From positions 2,170,001-2,234,000 of the forward strand of contig NC_014121.1 in NCBI RefSeq assembly GCF_000025565.1: DNA of 64,000 nucleotides, read 5' to 3'. How positions within the stretch are numbered: the stretch's first letter is position 1; every line of letters begins with the position of its first letter. The translations under genes and the position numbers were made by a program. The DNA comes from Enterobacter cloacae subsp. cloacae ATCC 13047. GTDB taxonomy: Bacteria; Pseudomonadota; Gammaproteobacteria; Enterobacterales; Enterobacteriaceae. The notes under the pieces are model-generated. The model was not told the origin of the DNA. It made no database searches and saw only the letters and a list, made by a program, of their open reading frames with translations. Below are positions 38,625 through 48,127 of this stretch, piece after piece.

Positions 38625-39533
38625 ATGGCATGTGTAAGCGAACAGGAACGGTATCAGCAGTGGCTGGCGCAAATTAACCATGTCTGCGGGCGCTTTAACG
38701 CGCGTCCTTTAGAGGGGGAATTCTTCGGCGAGCTGGAAACCAGCTACGCCCGAAGCCTGAAGTTAAGTACCGTCACCGCAGGCGGGGTTAATTTGTTCCG
38801 CTCCCGTCAGGAGATCGCCCAGAGCAATGATGCCTGGTTTTATACCGTGTTCCAGCTTGAAGGCAGCGCGCAGATTGAGCAGGACGATCGCCGCGCGGTG
38901 CTGAACGCCGGCGACATTACGCTTCTTGATGCCGCTCGTCCCTGCTCCATCAACTGGCAGCAAAAATCCCGTCAGATTTCCCTGCTGGTTCCCCGTCAGA
39001 TTATTGAGCAGCAGTGTCGTTTTCAGGAGGTAAGCTGCGCCCTCGCGCTCTCCCGCTCGCTGCCAACCGTACAGCTAAGCCATCGCCTGCTGCTGGAGAG
39101 CATGGGAAATGCCAACCTGAGTGACCGGGAGAGCGAAGCCGCGCTGGAAGCGATGATCTGCCTGCTCCGCCCGGCGTTTCAGCAGCGCGACGCGGTGCAG
39201 CCGCGTAAGGAGCGCCAGTTCATGAACGTTCTGTCACTGATTGATGACCATATTCAGTCGGAATCCCTGCGTCCGGAATGGATTGCCGCAGAGAGCGGCA
39301 TGTCGGTGCGCAGCCTGTACCGCATGTTTGCCGATAAGGGGCTGGTGGTAGCGCAGTACATCAAAAATCGTCGGCTGGATCTGTGCGCGCAGGTGTTGCG
39401 CTCCGCCAGCGACGAGGAAAAGCTGGCGGGAATTGGCTACAGCTGGGGATTTGCCGACCATAGCCATTTTTCAACGGCGTTTAAGCAGCGTTTTGGCGTC
39501 TCACCGGGCGAGTACCGCAAGCGCTTTCGCTGA
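38625..39533 (+). CDS. feaR: FeaR, AraC-family activator of tynA and feaB
   Basis: The 302-aa regulator has an N-terminal AraC-binding-like (cupin) domain (FYTVFQLEGSAQIEQDDRRAVLNAGDITLLDAARPCSI) and a C-terminal AraC helix-turn-helix pair (WIAAESGMSVRSLYRMFADKGLVVAQYIKNRRLDLC; GYSWGFADHSHFSTAFKQRFGVSPGEYRKRF). Size and position next to feaB identify FeaR. It responds to aromatic amines in E. coli. It is convergent with ydbL, with no gap between the stop codons. Confidence 0.94.
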   Translation: MACVSEQERYQQWLAQINHVCGRFNARPLEGEFFGELETSYARSLKLSTVTAGGVNLFRSRQEIAQSNDAWFYTVFQLEGSAQIEQDDRRAVLNAGDITLLDAARPCSINWQQKSRQISLLVPRQIIEQQCRFQEVSCALALSRSLPTVQLSHRLLLESMGNANLSDRESEAALEAMICLLRPAFQQRDAVQPRKERQFMNVLSLIDDHIQSESLRPEWIAAESGMSVRSLYRMFADKGLVVAQYIKNRRLDLCAQVLRSASDEEKLAGIGYSWGFADHSHFSTAFKQRFGVSPGEYRKRFR

Positions 39534-39851
39534 TTACTTCTTCAGCCATTTTCCGTTAATGCCCTTCACGTATTCTCCCGGCTGCGCGCGGGCCACCAGC
39601 TTTTGCCCGGCCATCTTCGCCACTTCATCAACCGGCAGGTTATTGCTGTCCGCCAGCTTCTGGTAGCTTTCCGTACGCGCCGCGTTGATGCGGCTCACCA
39701 GCGCCAGCGTTTCGGGGTCTTGTTTCACCGGGGCAAGATACCCGCTCAGGGTTTCCCCGACACGCCCCTGCGCCCGGGCCTCGTTTAAGGTCAGGGTTGC
39801 CGCCTGCACGTTCATGCCCAGCGCCAGTAACATCAGAGCTAATCGTTTCAT
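39534..39851 (-). CDS. ydbL: YdbL, periplasmic partner of YdbH-YnbE
   Basis: A 105-aa DUF1318 protein with a signal peptide (MKRLALMLLALGMNVQA, cleavage before ATLTL) and the conserved core ARAQGRVGETLSGYLAPVKQDPETLALVSRINAARTESYQKLA. In E. coli it modulates the YdbH-YnbE intermembrane bridge. Last gene of ydbH-ynbE-ydbL; 7 bp after ynbE. Confidence 0.92.
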   Translation of the reverse strand: MKRLALMLLALGMNVQAATLTLNEARAQGRVGETLSGYLAPVKQDPETLALVSRINAARTESYQKLADSNNLPVDEVAKMAGQKLVARAQPGEYVKGINGKWLKK

Positions 39852-39858
39852 GGCGTCC

Positions 39859-40050
39859 TCAGAACAGATCGCTGCGCGATTTCAGCAGGGTTTCAACGTC
39901 TTTATCAACTTTAATGTGGATCTCATGTTCGATTTTGACGTTCATATTGATGGTGATCGGCTCCTTCGGCGCAGCGACTTCAATGCGCGGCGTACAGCCG
40001 GTCAAGAGCGCGGCAACGGCGACGGTGAGTACACCAGCCCTCATTTTCAT
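39859..40050 (-). CDS. ynbE: YnbE, outer-membrane lipoprotein partner of YdbH
   Basis: A 63-aa lipoprotein with lipobox LLTGC (Cys19) and a short mature part with alternating beta character (ITINMNVKIEHEIHIKVDKDVETLL). In E. coli YnbE multimers extend the groove of YdbH to the outer membrane. The start overlaps the ydbH stop by 4 bp. Confidence 0.93.
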   Translation of the reverse strand: MKMRAGVLTVAVAALLTGCTPRIEVAAPKEPITINMNVKIEHEIHIKVDKDVETLLKSRSDLF

Positions 40051-42686
40051 TGTTGTTCCTCACTTTCCTTGCCAGTCGAACTGCGGATACCAGGTAGCGC
40101 CGCGTGTTGCTCAAACCAGGTTTGTAGATTGTCTCCAAAGCGCAGGCTACGCCAGAGAGTAAAGACGTTCTCGTCATGGGTGTAGTTAAGATTCACGGAG
40201 CTGCTTTTGCCATCAACCCGACTGGTGCCTTTGAGGGTCGCCTGCATGGTTAATTCACCCAGATTATCTAAATTGAGTCTTGTCCACGACTGTGAAATTT
40301 CCATATAGCGGAGCCAGTTAATCGCTGCTCCTGCAACCATATTATCGTTGACGATGGCATCAGCGGTGTCTTTATCAATACGCAGCGTCATCGGCCCCGG
40401 GTTGGTTAGCCAGCCATCTTTAATGATCCATTTTTCATTGTCCAGCCAGAACGGTAGTGCCCCGCTTACCGGGCCAGACAGGGCAAACTGCTTCGGATTA
40501 ATGGCGCTGATCAGCTCGCTGGAGGAGATATTGTCCACGCGCAGCAGCGCCGGGTCATGCTGCGGCATTCTGAGCTGCTGCATGGTGATTTTCCCGCCGA
40601 GGGTCTCCACCTTGACGTTGGTCAGCAGCAGCGGGTTTTCCTCGCTCCACGGGTAGTCACCCTGCAGGTCTGCGGTGATGTTGCGCGCGGTCACCAGGTT
40701 TTCCACTTCACCAATGCGCAGCGTAACGGGGCCGCGCGTGCCCAACGACCAGGTACCCTCGCTAAAACGGAACGGCAGCACAAAATCCACACCGTTGATC
40801 TGGTTGTCTGGCATCCAGGCACTACCGGATTTCAGCACGCCGTGGCCGCCAGCCTCAAAGCCCTGATCGGCAGCGGCAGAGAACGCCACCTGCGCATAGA
40901 GCTCACCGTCGCGCAGCGTCATTTTCCAGTCTGGCGGGATCAGTGGCTGGAACACGGTAAGGGATTGTTTTGGCCACCAGGCCTGACCGCGAAGGCGTTC
41001 CCCGTCCCAGCGACCGTTGACCTGCACCGGGCCGATGGCCTCGGCATGCAGATCGCCTTTGAACTGGAATATCGTCGGGTCTGTTCCGTCAACGCTGAAG
41101 GTCAGCACCGACGGGGGCAACACGCTGCCGCCCGCAAAACGGGTCTCTCCGGCATTGAGCGACAGCGCACCGCTAAATGTCGGCGTGACAGGGTCACGAA
41201 CCCAGCGTACCGGTTTATCCAGCACCAGACGCGGTTTACTGACTTCCATGGTGCCGTACTGCAGCTTGTCAAAGCCGGTTGAGAGCGCGGTCAGCTCGAT
41301 GAGTTTGTCGCGCCATTCGCCTTTTCCGGCCACATCCCAGCGCGCGTTCATTGGCGTAAAGCCACCTTTGCCCCAGTAACGCCACTGCCAGAGGCCGTTA
41401 TCGGGTAAAAAGTCGTTGGCCTGGCCGTCCAGGTGGAGTTCAAAATCCCCCATCTCGTTCTCATGGGCGCGCAGAATCGCCTGCAGACGACCATCCACGC
41501 CCTTTTGCGTGAGCTTCACGCCCGCCAGCGGCCAGCGAATTTCGTCGATATCCAGTGAATCAATAATGCGCCCGCGCGAACGCAGCAGCGCGCCCGGCTC
41601 AAAGGCAAGCTGCGGATCGTTCAGGCTGCCGGTCAGTCTGGCCGGGAGTCTGGCGTAAAGCACCAGATCGTCCTGTTTGGCCTCGCCGCTCAGGTGAAGC
41701 GGCATGTCGCTGTTTTCCAGGCTGAGCCTGCCCGGCCCGAGATTCAGCACAGCGTTACCCTTCCCGGCATCGCCCTGAGTCAGAACATTGAGGCGTCCGG
41801 TGAAGGTGGCTTTTTCCAGCCCCTGCTGCCAGTTATCCACCCGGAGACCCACGCGGCCGCTCATCGGCATGCCGGACAGGTTCCAGTTCCAGCGTCCGTC
41901 GCTGATATTCAGCTGTTGTGCCGTGATCTGCCACGGTAAATCGAGCAGCGGATCGGGGTTGTCCCGCGCCATCACCAGCAGTTGCCCCTGATTCTCCTGC
42001 CAGTCCAGATCGGCATCGACCAGCGAGGTGAGCTGTGGCACGTTAAAAGTTGCGACCGCATGGCCTTTCACCGGCACGCCATCCGGCACCAGCGGCAGGG
42101 TAAACTCACCCACCAGCTTTACGGGCGGCACCTGGCCGGGGAGTTGTACATCAAGCTGACTGACCGAGAGAGTCTGGCCGCGTAGCTGCCCTTGGAAACT
42201 GACCTGCTCACCGTTGTAGGTCACCGCCTGTACCGCAGGCGTCAGTGAGGCATGCAGTTTCCCTTCCCACTGTTGCCAGGGAGACAGGGTAAGACGGCGG
42301 ATAGTGAGCCAGGTATTAGGCAGCACCGACTGCCACTGTGCCAGGGTTTTTGGCGCAACGGTTGAGGGGGCTGACTGGGGAATTTTACTGAGGCACACCG
42401 TGTTAAGTTCAAGCGCACCAATGTCCAGATTCCAGCGGCTGGGGTGCGACAGCGTGGCGTTTTCAACCCTGGCAATCTCACAATCCTCAACCAGATAGCG
42501 CAGATTGGGGATCACCAGCGCGTGACGGGTCAGTTTGGGGCTTTCCTCAAAGGCGATACGTGTACCGACAGGCAACCAGATACCGGCGAGGGTCGGTACC
42601 CACTGGGCGAGCGTCATCAGCAGCGTCAGCGGCAATAAAATCAACAGCAATAAGAGCGCAATCGCGGCTTTGTATTTACCCTTCAT
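40047..42686 (-). CDS. ydbH: YdbH, AsmA-like intermembrane lipid-transport protein
   Basis: The 879-aa protein is anchored by one N-terminal helix (AAIALLLLLILLPLTLLMTLAQWV). A long, beta-rich periplasmic body follows, as in the AsmA-like family (YhdP, TamB, YdbH), which moves phospholipids to the outer membrane. The C-terminal part (DNISSSELISAINPKQFALSGPVSGALPFWLDNEKWIIKDGWLTNPGPMTLRI) is the conserved dicarboxylate-like region of the family. Same length as E. coli (879). It is divergent from ldhA over 210 bp of AT-rich DNA in which I see only promoter-like sequence. Confidence 0.93.
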   Translation of the reverse strand: MKGKYKAAIALLLLLILLPLTLLMTLAQWVPTLAGIWLPVGTRIAFEESPKLTRHALVIPNLRYLVEDCEIARVENATLSHPSRWNLDIGALELNTVCLSKIPQSAPSTVAPKTLAQWQSVLPNTWLTIRRLTLSPWQQWEGKLHASLTPAVQAVTYNGEQVSFQGQLRGQTLSVSQLDVQLPGQVPPVKLVGEFTLPLVPDGVPVKGHAVATFNVPQLTSLVDADLDWQENQGQLLVMARDNPDPLLDLPWQITAQQLNISDGRWNWNLSGMPMSGRVGLRVDNWQQGLEKATFTGRLNVLTQGDAGKGNAVLNLGPGRLSLENSDMPLHLSGEAKQDDLVLYARLPARLTGSLNDPQLAFEPGALLRSRGRIIDSLDIDEIRWPLAGVKLTQKGVDGRLQAILRAHENEMGDFELHLDGQANDFLPDNGLWQWRYWGKGGFTPMNARWDVAGKGEWRDKLIELTALSTGFDKLQYGTMEVSKPRLVLDKPVRWVRDPVTPTFSGALSLNAGETRFAGGSVLPPSVLTFSVDGTDPTIFQFKGDLHAEAIGPVQVNGRWDGERLRGQAWWPKQSLTVFQPLIPPDWKMTLRDGELYAQVAFSAAADQGFEAGGHGVLKSGSAWMPDNQINGVDFVLPFRFSEGTWSLGTRGPVTLRIGEVENLVTARNITADLQGDYPWSEENPLLLTNVKVETLGGKITMQQLRMPQHDPALLRVDNISSSELISAINPKQFALSGPVSGALPFWLDNEKWIIKDGWLTNPGPMTLRIDKDTADAIVNDNMVAGAAINWLRYMEISQSWTRLNLDNLGELTMQATLKGTSRVDGKSSSVNLNYTHDENVFTLWRSLRFGDNLQTWFEQHAALPGIRSSTGKESEEQQ

Positions 42687-42896
42687 GGGCAGTTAATATC
42701 CTGATTTAGCGAGAGAATTAAGCCGACAGTGCCGATCATTGTCGCATGTTTAGTCAATTAGTTGAAGTAAATGCCAGTTTTAAGAATAGATGCTCTAAAA
42801 TAATTGATAGAACTTATTGATTTAAATAATATTTTATAAATTGTAAGATTATTTTAATCATGCTAACGTGGATGTAAAATCACTGGAGAAAGTCTT

Positions 42897-43886
42897 ATGA
42901 AACTCGCGGTATATAGCACAAAGCAGTACGACAAAAAGTATCTGCAACATGTTAACGAGGCTTACGGGTTCGATCTTGAATTTTTCGACTTTCTGCTGAC
43001 CGAAAAAACCGCTAAAACGGCGCACGGCTGTGAAGGCGTCTGCATCTTCGTGAACGATGACGGTAGTCGTCCGGTACTGGAAGAGCTGAAAAAGCACGGC
43101 GTAAAGTATATCGCCCTGCGCTGCGCGGGCTTCAATAACGTCGATCTTGATGCGGCGAAAGAGCTGGGTCTGAAGGTGGTTCGCGTTCCGGCCTACTCCC
43201 CGGAAGCGGTCGCGGAACATGCTGTGGGTATGATGATGTCCCTGAACCGTCGTATTCACCGCGCTTATCAGCGTACCCGAGATGCGAACTTCTCGCTGGA
43301 AGGACTGACCGGCTTTACCATGTACGGTAAAACCGCAGGCGTGATCGGTACCGGTAAAATCGGCGTGGCCGCCCTGCGCATTCTGAAAGGCTTTGGTATG
43401 CGCCTGCTGGCGTTTGACCCGTACCCAAGCGCCGCCGCGCTGGAGCTGGGCGTGGAATATGTCGATCTCCCGACCCTGTTCTCCCAGTCTGACGTGATCT
43501 CCCTGCACTGCCCGCTCACACCGGAAAACTACCACCTGTTAAATCAGACCGCGTTTGAGCAGATGAAAGACGGCGTGATGATCATCAACACCAGCCGCGG
43601 CGGGTTAATTGACTCTCAGGCGGCAATTGAAGCACTGAAAACCCAGAAAATTGGCGCGCTGGGGATGGACGTGTATGAGAACGAACGCGATCTGTTCTTT
43701 GAAGACAAGTCTAACGACGTCATTCAGGACGACGTGTTCCGTCGCCTGTCAGCCTGCCATAACGTGCTGTTTACCGGGCACCAGGCGTTCCTGACCGCAG
43801 AGGCGCTGATCAGCATTTCCGAAACCACGCTGGGGAATTTACAGCAGCTGGAAAACGGCGAAGCGTGTCCTAACGAGATAGTCTAA
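42897..43886 (+). CDS. ldhA: LdhA, fermentative D-lactate dehydrogenase
   Basis: LdhA reduces pyruvate to D-lactate with NADH during fermentation. The 329-aa D-2-hydroxyacid dehydrogenase has the NAD loop GVIGTGKIGVAALRIL, the catalytic arginine in NTSRGGLID, the glutamate in DVYENERD and the histidine in FTGHQAFLT. GGAGAAAG supports the start. Nearly identical to E. coli LdhA. Confidence 0.97.
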   Translation: MKLAVYSTKQYDKKYLQHVNEAYGFDLEFFDFLLTEKTAKTAHGCEGVCIFVNDDGSRPVLEELKKHGVKYIALRCAGFNNVDLDAAKELGLKVVRVPAYSPEAVAEHAVGMMMSLNRRIHRAYQRTRDANFSLEGLTGFTMYGKTAGVIGTGKIGVAALRILKGFGMRLLAFDPYPSAAALELGVEYVDLPTLFSQSDVISLHCPLTPENYHLLNQTAFEQMKDGVMIINTSRGGLIDSQAAIEALKTQKIGALGMDVYENERDLFFEDKSNDVIQDDVFRRLSACHNVLFTGHQAFLTAEALISISETTLGNLQQLENGEACPNEIV

Positions 43887-43894
43887 GCCTGACA

Positions 43895-43919
43895 TGCCGG
43901 GTGGCGGTTGCGCCCGGCA
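43895..43919. repeat. REP-like palindrome after ldhA
   Basis: TGCCGGG (43895-43901) and CCCGGCA (43913-43919) bracket a TGGCGGTTGCG centre, the form of enterobacterial REP elements. It lies between the convergent ldhA and MFS genes and may serve as a transcription end. Confidence 0.7.
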
Positions 43920-43925
43920 CATACG

Positions 43926-45134
43926 CTACGCCCCGTCCGGGGCGTTATCGGTCTGCCAGGTCCGGTTCGGGAAGCGCCACCAGAGCAGGACCGCCGCCAG
44001 GGCAATGGCGCTCAGCACACTGAAGGCCGTCGCAAAAGAGTAGTGTCCGGCGATCGTCCCGGTTAACGCGGGGCTCATCGATGCGCCTACCCCCTGCATC
44101 AGCATGACCACGCTCTGCCCGGCATTAACGTGCCCGCTCCCACGCAAAAGCACCACGATAAATGACGGCACCACCACGCCCAGGATCCCGGCGGCAAGAC
44201 CATCAAGAATTTGTACCGGGATCATCATAAACGGTGCATCGGTAGACGCAGCCAGCGCCGCGCGTACCGGCATGATTAACAGCGCCAGCATGATTAAACG
44301 CCAGTAGCCATAGCGTTCGATTCGCCTGGAGGCCGAGATAGCCACCGGGATCATCACCGCCTGCGAAATAATCACCGTCGCCGCAGCAAACACGCCGGGA
44401 TTAACGCTGGCCGGTGCGGCAGCGACCCGCATGCTGAGCATCGGCAACAGGGCCGCATTCGCCAGATGGAACAACAGCAGCGTCAGCCCGGTCACGAACA
44501 GGGCTCTGTTTTTCATCAGTACCGCAAAACCCGGCACCGGCTGATGTTCTGACGCGTTCAGGCCACGCGCCGCCTCGTTGTCGATATCCTTGTTGCGTAT
44601 CGCCAGCAGCGAACAGAGCGTTAACAGCGTTGTACAGGTCATCAGCAGGAAGATGCCCCCAATGCCCCAGTACCACGCAATGCCCCCGGCGATCAGTGCC
44701 GTGAGGAAATTCCCACCGTGATTGAACGCCTCATTTTTGCCCATCTGCGCGCTAAACCCGCTCTGCCCCGTCAGCCCCAGAGTGATCCCGGTGATAAGTG
44801 GCCCCACGAACGCCGCGCAGATCCCGGTGACAATTTGCGAGAGCGCGACAACGCCACTCTGCTGGCTAAACCAGAGCAGCAGCGTACTCAGGGTGATCAG
44901 TAAACAGAGCAGCGCCAGAACGGAACGTTTGTTTTTGGTGGTGTCGGTGATGAACCCCGCCGGCAGCGTGGCCAGAAGTCCTGCCAGACCTCCGGCGGTC
45001 ATCAGCAAGCCGATGTCATCCGGCGTCCAGTGCCGCTGCGTCAGGAAGATACCGAGAAAAGGACCGAGACCGTCACGGACGTCAGCGATAAAAAAACTCG
45101 TCAGGCACAACGCCCGCAGTGAACGAAGAGACAT
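43926..45134 (-). CDS. MFS transporter, substrate unknown
   Basis: A 402-aa major facilitator with about twelve hydrophobic segments. The A-motif-like loop is GLLATLPAGFITDTTKNKRSVLA between TM2 and TM3. The first residues MSLRSLRALCLTSFFIADVRDGLGPFLGIFLTQRHWTPDDIGLLM resemble a group of uncharacterised proteobacterial MFS proteins often annotated only as MFS transporters. There is no regulator or enzyme beside it to suggest a substrate. Confidence 0.85.
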   Translation of the reverse strand: MSLRSLRALCLTSFFIADVRDGLGPFLGIFLTQRHWTPDDIGLLMTAGGLAGLLATLPAGFITDTTKNKRSVLALLCLLITLSTLLLWFSQQSGVVALSQIVTGICAAFVGPLITGITLGLTGQSGFSAQMGKNEAFNHGGNFLTALIAGGIAWYWGIGGIFLLMTCTTLLTLCSLLAIRNKDIDNEAARGLNASEHQPVPGFAVLMKNRALFVTGLTLLLFHLANAALLPMLSMRVAAAPASVNPGVFAAATVIISQAVMIPVAISASRRIERYGYWRLIMLALLIMPVRAALAASTDAPFMMIPVQILDGLAAGILGVVVPSFIVVLLRGSGHVNAGQSVVMLMQGVGASMSPALTGTIAGHYSFATAFSVLSAIALAAVLLWWRFPNRTWQTDNAPDGA

Positions 45135-45270
45135 ACTTTCTGCCTTTGGTCGGGATGGCTGGCTCGGTTAGCGGCGGCCTGAATCTCAAGTTCGCCCGGA
45201 AATCAAAACGTTGAGCCGAGTTTATCAGCCAGACGTCAGAGCGAAAACTACGCGATTTGATTACAGGCAC

Positions 45271-45300
45271 GCCGGGTAACGCTGCGCTTACCCGTCCTAC
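45271..45300. repeat. REP-like palindrome
   Basis: GCCGGGTAACGC and GCTTACCCGTC face each other (arms CGGGTAA 45273-45279 and TTACCCG 45288-45294). It fits the REP pattern and sits 35 bp beyond the stop of the GGDEF-EAL gene. Confidence 0.65.
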
Positions 45301-45334
45301 CGGATCAGCAGGCCCAGGCAAGCAGCAAGTACCC

Positions 45335-47917
45335 TTAATAAATTACGTGGTTGTTTTTTAGATTTAAATCTGCAATCGCCGCCGGTTTGCCGAGTAAATA
45401 TCCCTGGACTTCGTCACACTTATTTTTCTTCAGGAACGACAATTGTTCTACGGTTTCGACACCTTCTGCGGTGACCTCCATGGAATAGGCTTTACCCAGA
45501 TCGATAATCTTCTCGACCACCGACTGGTTCTGTGTCGAATCCCCTAAAGAAAAAATAAAGCTTTTATCGAGCTTTAAGCCATCAAACTGGAACTTCCGCA
45601 GATAGCTCAGAGAGGCATAGCCGGTACCGAAATCATCAATCAGAATACGCACCCCCATTTTTTTCAGGGCCATCATGGTCTGCAACGTTTTCTCTGGATT
45701 AGAGAGCGTGACATTTTCAGTCACCTCTATTTCCAGCCGGGTAGGCTCAAGCCCGGTTTCATCAAGAATAGCTTTTATTCTTTCGGCGAGATCGCTTGCC
45801 TGGAATTCAATGGCTGAAATATTGACTGAAACCGAAAGCCCCGGCAGTTTTTCATGCGTCTCTGTACAGGCCTTACGAATGACCCAGTTGCTGAGGTTGA
45901 TGATGAGCCCCGTTTCTTCAGCGAGTGGAATAAACTGATCGGGCATCATGTTTCCGCGTTCAGGATGCTGCCAGCGAACCAGGGCTTCTACGGCGTCGAT
46001 GCGAGAATGTCTGAGGTTATAACGCGGCTGATAAACCAGATAGAGCTGGTCTTCCCGAATTGCGGTCTTCAGCGCTAATTCCAGCTTTCTGCGCTCGGTC
46101 AGCTTTTCCGACATATCCTGACGATAATAGACCCATCGGTTTCGACCGGATTGTTTAGCCTGATAAAGCGCAATATCAGCATAGCGTAAAAGGTCGTTTG
46201 CACTGGTACTGTCCTGGGGAGCCAGAGCAATGCCCATGCTGACGCCGATGGTCACATCATTGCCATCAATGGTGAACGGGCGGTTGAGTTCTTGCACGAT
46301 GCGATGACACACTTCTTCTATGTGGTCCAGGTGCCGGGTGTTGTCGAGAAGCAGCATAAATTCGTCCCCGCCCTGTCGTGCGACAAAATCACCGCGACGA
46401 ACACATTGTTTAAGCCGTAAGGCAACCTCGCCAAGCAGGGCATCGCCCGTTGAGTGGCCGAAAATATCATTCACGGGTTTAAACTTGTCCAAATCAAGGC
46501 AAATCATGGCAAAGGGGGAATTGTGGATATCCTCTTTAGCCAACTGTCCTGTGAGGAACTCCTTAATATGATACCGGTTGGGAAGGCCCGTTAATTCGTC
46601 ATGGCGTGACAGAAACTCAACACGTTTGGTGGCTTCCACTTCCAGAGAAACATCCGATGCCGCCCCCCGTAAAACCACCGTGCCATCAGGCTGAGCAGAG
46701 AATTTTGCCAGAAGTGTGCAGTACGAGGTTGACCGTTGAGCGTTAGTGTACGGGCAGTTCTTAAATTCAAAGCGCCCCGATAACTCACGCCGCCTGACGC
46801 ACGTATTTAATAAACCGTTTGTCGAAGGAAAAAGCGCATCCAGCTTGCGTCCCAGCCACTGACTCTCGTCATAGCCCGTGACAGTCGTAAAACGCCCTGA
46901 TAGCCAGGTGATCGTTAACGATAAATCCGTTTCCCAGAACCAGTCACTGGTGGTTTCACTGACATCCCTGAAGCGTTTTTCACTGGTAATCAGATTTAAC
47001 CGAGCCTGCTCAAGGAGAAAAATATTTTCGTCATGAATTTTTGCCTTATGCAAAATATGACGCATCAGGATCGCCGTCAGCACGAGGGTCAGAAGGACAG
47101 ACAGAATGAGCAAGGGTAAAAAATAAATGATCAATGCCTGGCCGGGGTTCTCTGTGTCCCAGATAATGTGGACTGGGCCATTCTGGGTACGTAACGTTAA
47201 TGCTGTCAGACTGTCTGTCTCAGCAAGGGCGTAAGAAGAGACCGCGCGGACGTTTTCGATCCCTGCATCGTGCCCAATCGCAAGCAGTTTCTTAGCCGTT
47301 AAGGTGTCGATAAACAACATGGTTGATGGCTTACCGGGCAACGACTGCACGCTGGTATCATCTCCCGTCGTTATCCATGCCGCAGAAACTATGGCGGGGA
47401 CGGAATGGATAAGCGTGAGCATGGAGACCGGCAGTCCATTTTTACTGCCCGTCTCACTGAGTAAATGGTCTATGGTGGATTGATCTAACCAGCGTTCCAG
47501 CTCTTCGTGCTTCAGTTTCCCGTCAAGCACGCTGTAACGGGTGGTTCCCTCCGGGGACAACACAAACACGCCTTCGTAGCCAAAGTTATCATACAGAGAC
47601 TTGCCCAGATTCTGCTTATCCCATGCCCAGTTCAGGTCAGTTTTTTGATGAAGATGTTTGTAAGCATCTCCCCACTCAGCATTATCTTTCAAATGGCTGC
47701 GCATGTTTTCCTGGCGGGCGTCTAATGCTTGCCTTAACAAAAACTCGTCATGTTTATCGCTGATTTTATTAACATTGTTTTTAATGATCAGCAATGACAC
47801 TATCGCTGCGATAAAAATACCTATCAACAAGGTAACAATATAGGTAAACGTTTTATTTATCAGTCCTTTAGAATGCTCGCTATCCGTAAAGCCAGGGGTC
47901 TTCTGAGGTATGGTCAT
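45335..47917 (-). CDS. membrane c-di-GMP enzyme: CHASE4-PAS-GGDEF-EAL
   Basis: The 860-aa protein has an N-terminal membrane helix (TYIVTLLIGIFIAAIVSLLII) and a periplasmic CHASE4 sensor (LRQALDARQENMRSHLKDNAEWGDAYKHL... YEGVFVLSPEGTTRYSVLDG). A second helix (ALIIYFLPLLILSVLLTLVLTAILM) and a PAS region (WFWETDLSLTITWLSGRFTTVTGY) follow. Next are GGDEF (QGGDEFMLL, about residue 515) and EAL (EALVRW, about 643, with IDDFGTGYASLSYL). Both active-site motifs are intact, so either synthesis or breakdown of c-di-GMP is possible. It is a single gene with no obvious partner. The stimulus is not evident. Confidence 0.92.
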   Translation of the reverse strand: MTIPQKTPGFTDSEHSKGLINKTFTYIVTLLIGIFIAAIVSLLIIKNNVNKISDKHDEFLLRQALDARQENMRSHLKDNAEWGDAYKHLHQKTDLNWAWDKQNLGKSLYDNFGYEGVFVLSPEGTTRYSVLDGKLKHEELERWLDQSTIDHLLSETGSKNGLPVSMLTLIHSVPAIVSAAWITTGDDTSVQSLPGKPSTMLFIDTLTAKKLLAIGHDAGIENVRAVSSYALAETDSLTALTLRTQNGPVHIIWDTENPGQALIIYFLPLLILSVLLTLVLTAILMRHILHKAKIHDENIFLLEQARLNLITSEKRFRDVSETTSDWFWETDLSLTITWLSGRFTTVTGYDESQWLGRKLDALFPSTNGLLNTCVRRRELSGRFEFKNCPYTNAQRSTSYCTLLAKFSAQPDGTVVLRGAASDVSLEVEATKRVEFLSRHDELTGLPNRYHIKEFLTGQLAKEDIHNSPFAMICLDLDKFKPVNDIFGHSTGDALLGEVALRLKQCVRRGDFVARQGGDEFMLLLDNTRHLDHIEEVCHRIVQELNRPFTIDGNDVTIGVSMGIALAPQDSTSANDLLRYADIALYQAKQSGRNRWVYYRQDMSEKLTERRKLELALKTAIREDQLYLVYQPRYNLRHSRIDAVEALVRWQHPERGNMMPDQFIPLAEETGLIINLSNWVIRKACTETHEKLPGLSVSVNISAIEFQASDLAERIKAILDETGLEPTRLEIEVTENVTLSNPEKTLQTMMALKKMGVRILIDDFGTGYASLSYLRKFQFDGLKLDKSFIFSLGDSTQNQSVVEKIIDLGKAYSMEVTAEGVETVEQLSFLKKNKCDEVQGYLLGKPAAIADLNLKNNHVIY

Positions 47918-48064
47918 TCTTCGCCTTCTTAACTGCTATTACGTCATTTTTGTGCTATCCACAGTTATCGGCAAAAAAACACAAATTTTTATAGCGAAGC
48001 CTCCTTAAGCAAAACATTGTTTATTTTTTTAACTCAGATCAAATTATTCCGCATAAACGCGCAT

Positions 48065-48088
48065 AAAAAACCAGACTGTCCGCCCGGT
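48065..48088 (-). terminator. probable terminator of the asd paralogue
   Basis: On the minus strand ACCGGGC, loop GGACA and GTCTGGT (two G-T pairs) are followed by TTTTT, about 40 bp after the stop codon at 48128. Moderate quality. Confidence 0.5.
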
Positions 48089-48127
48089 TCTGTTTTCAGC
48101 TAATAATGAATAACAGGTCTAAACCCA

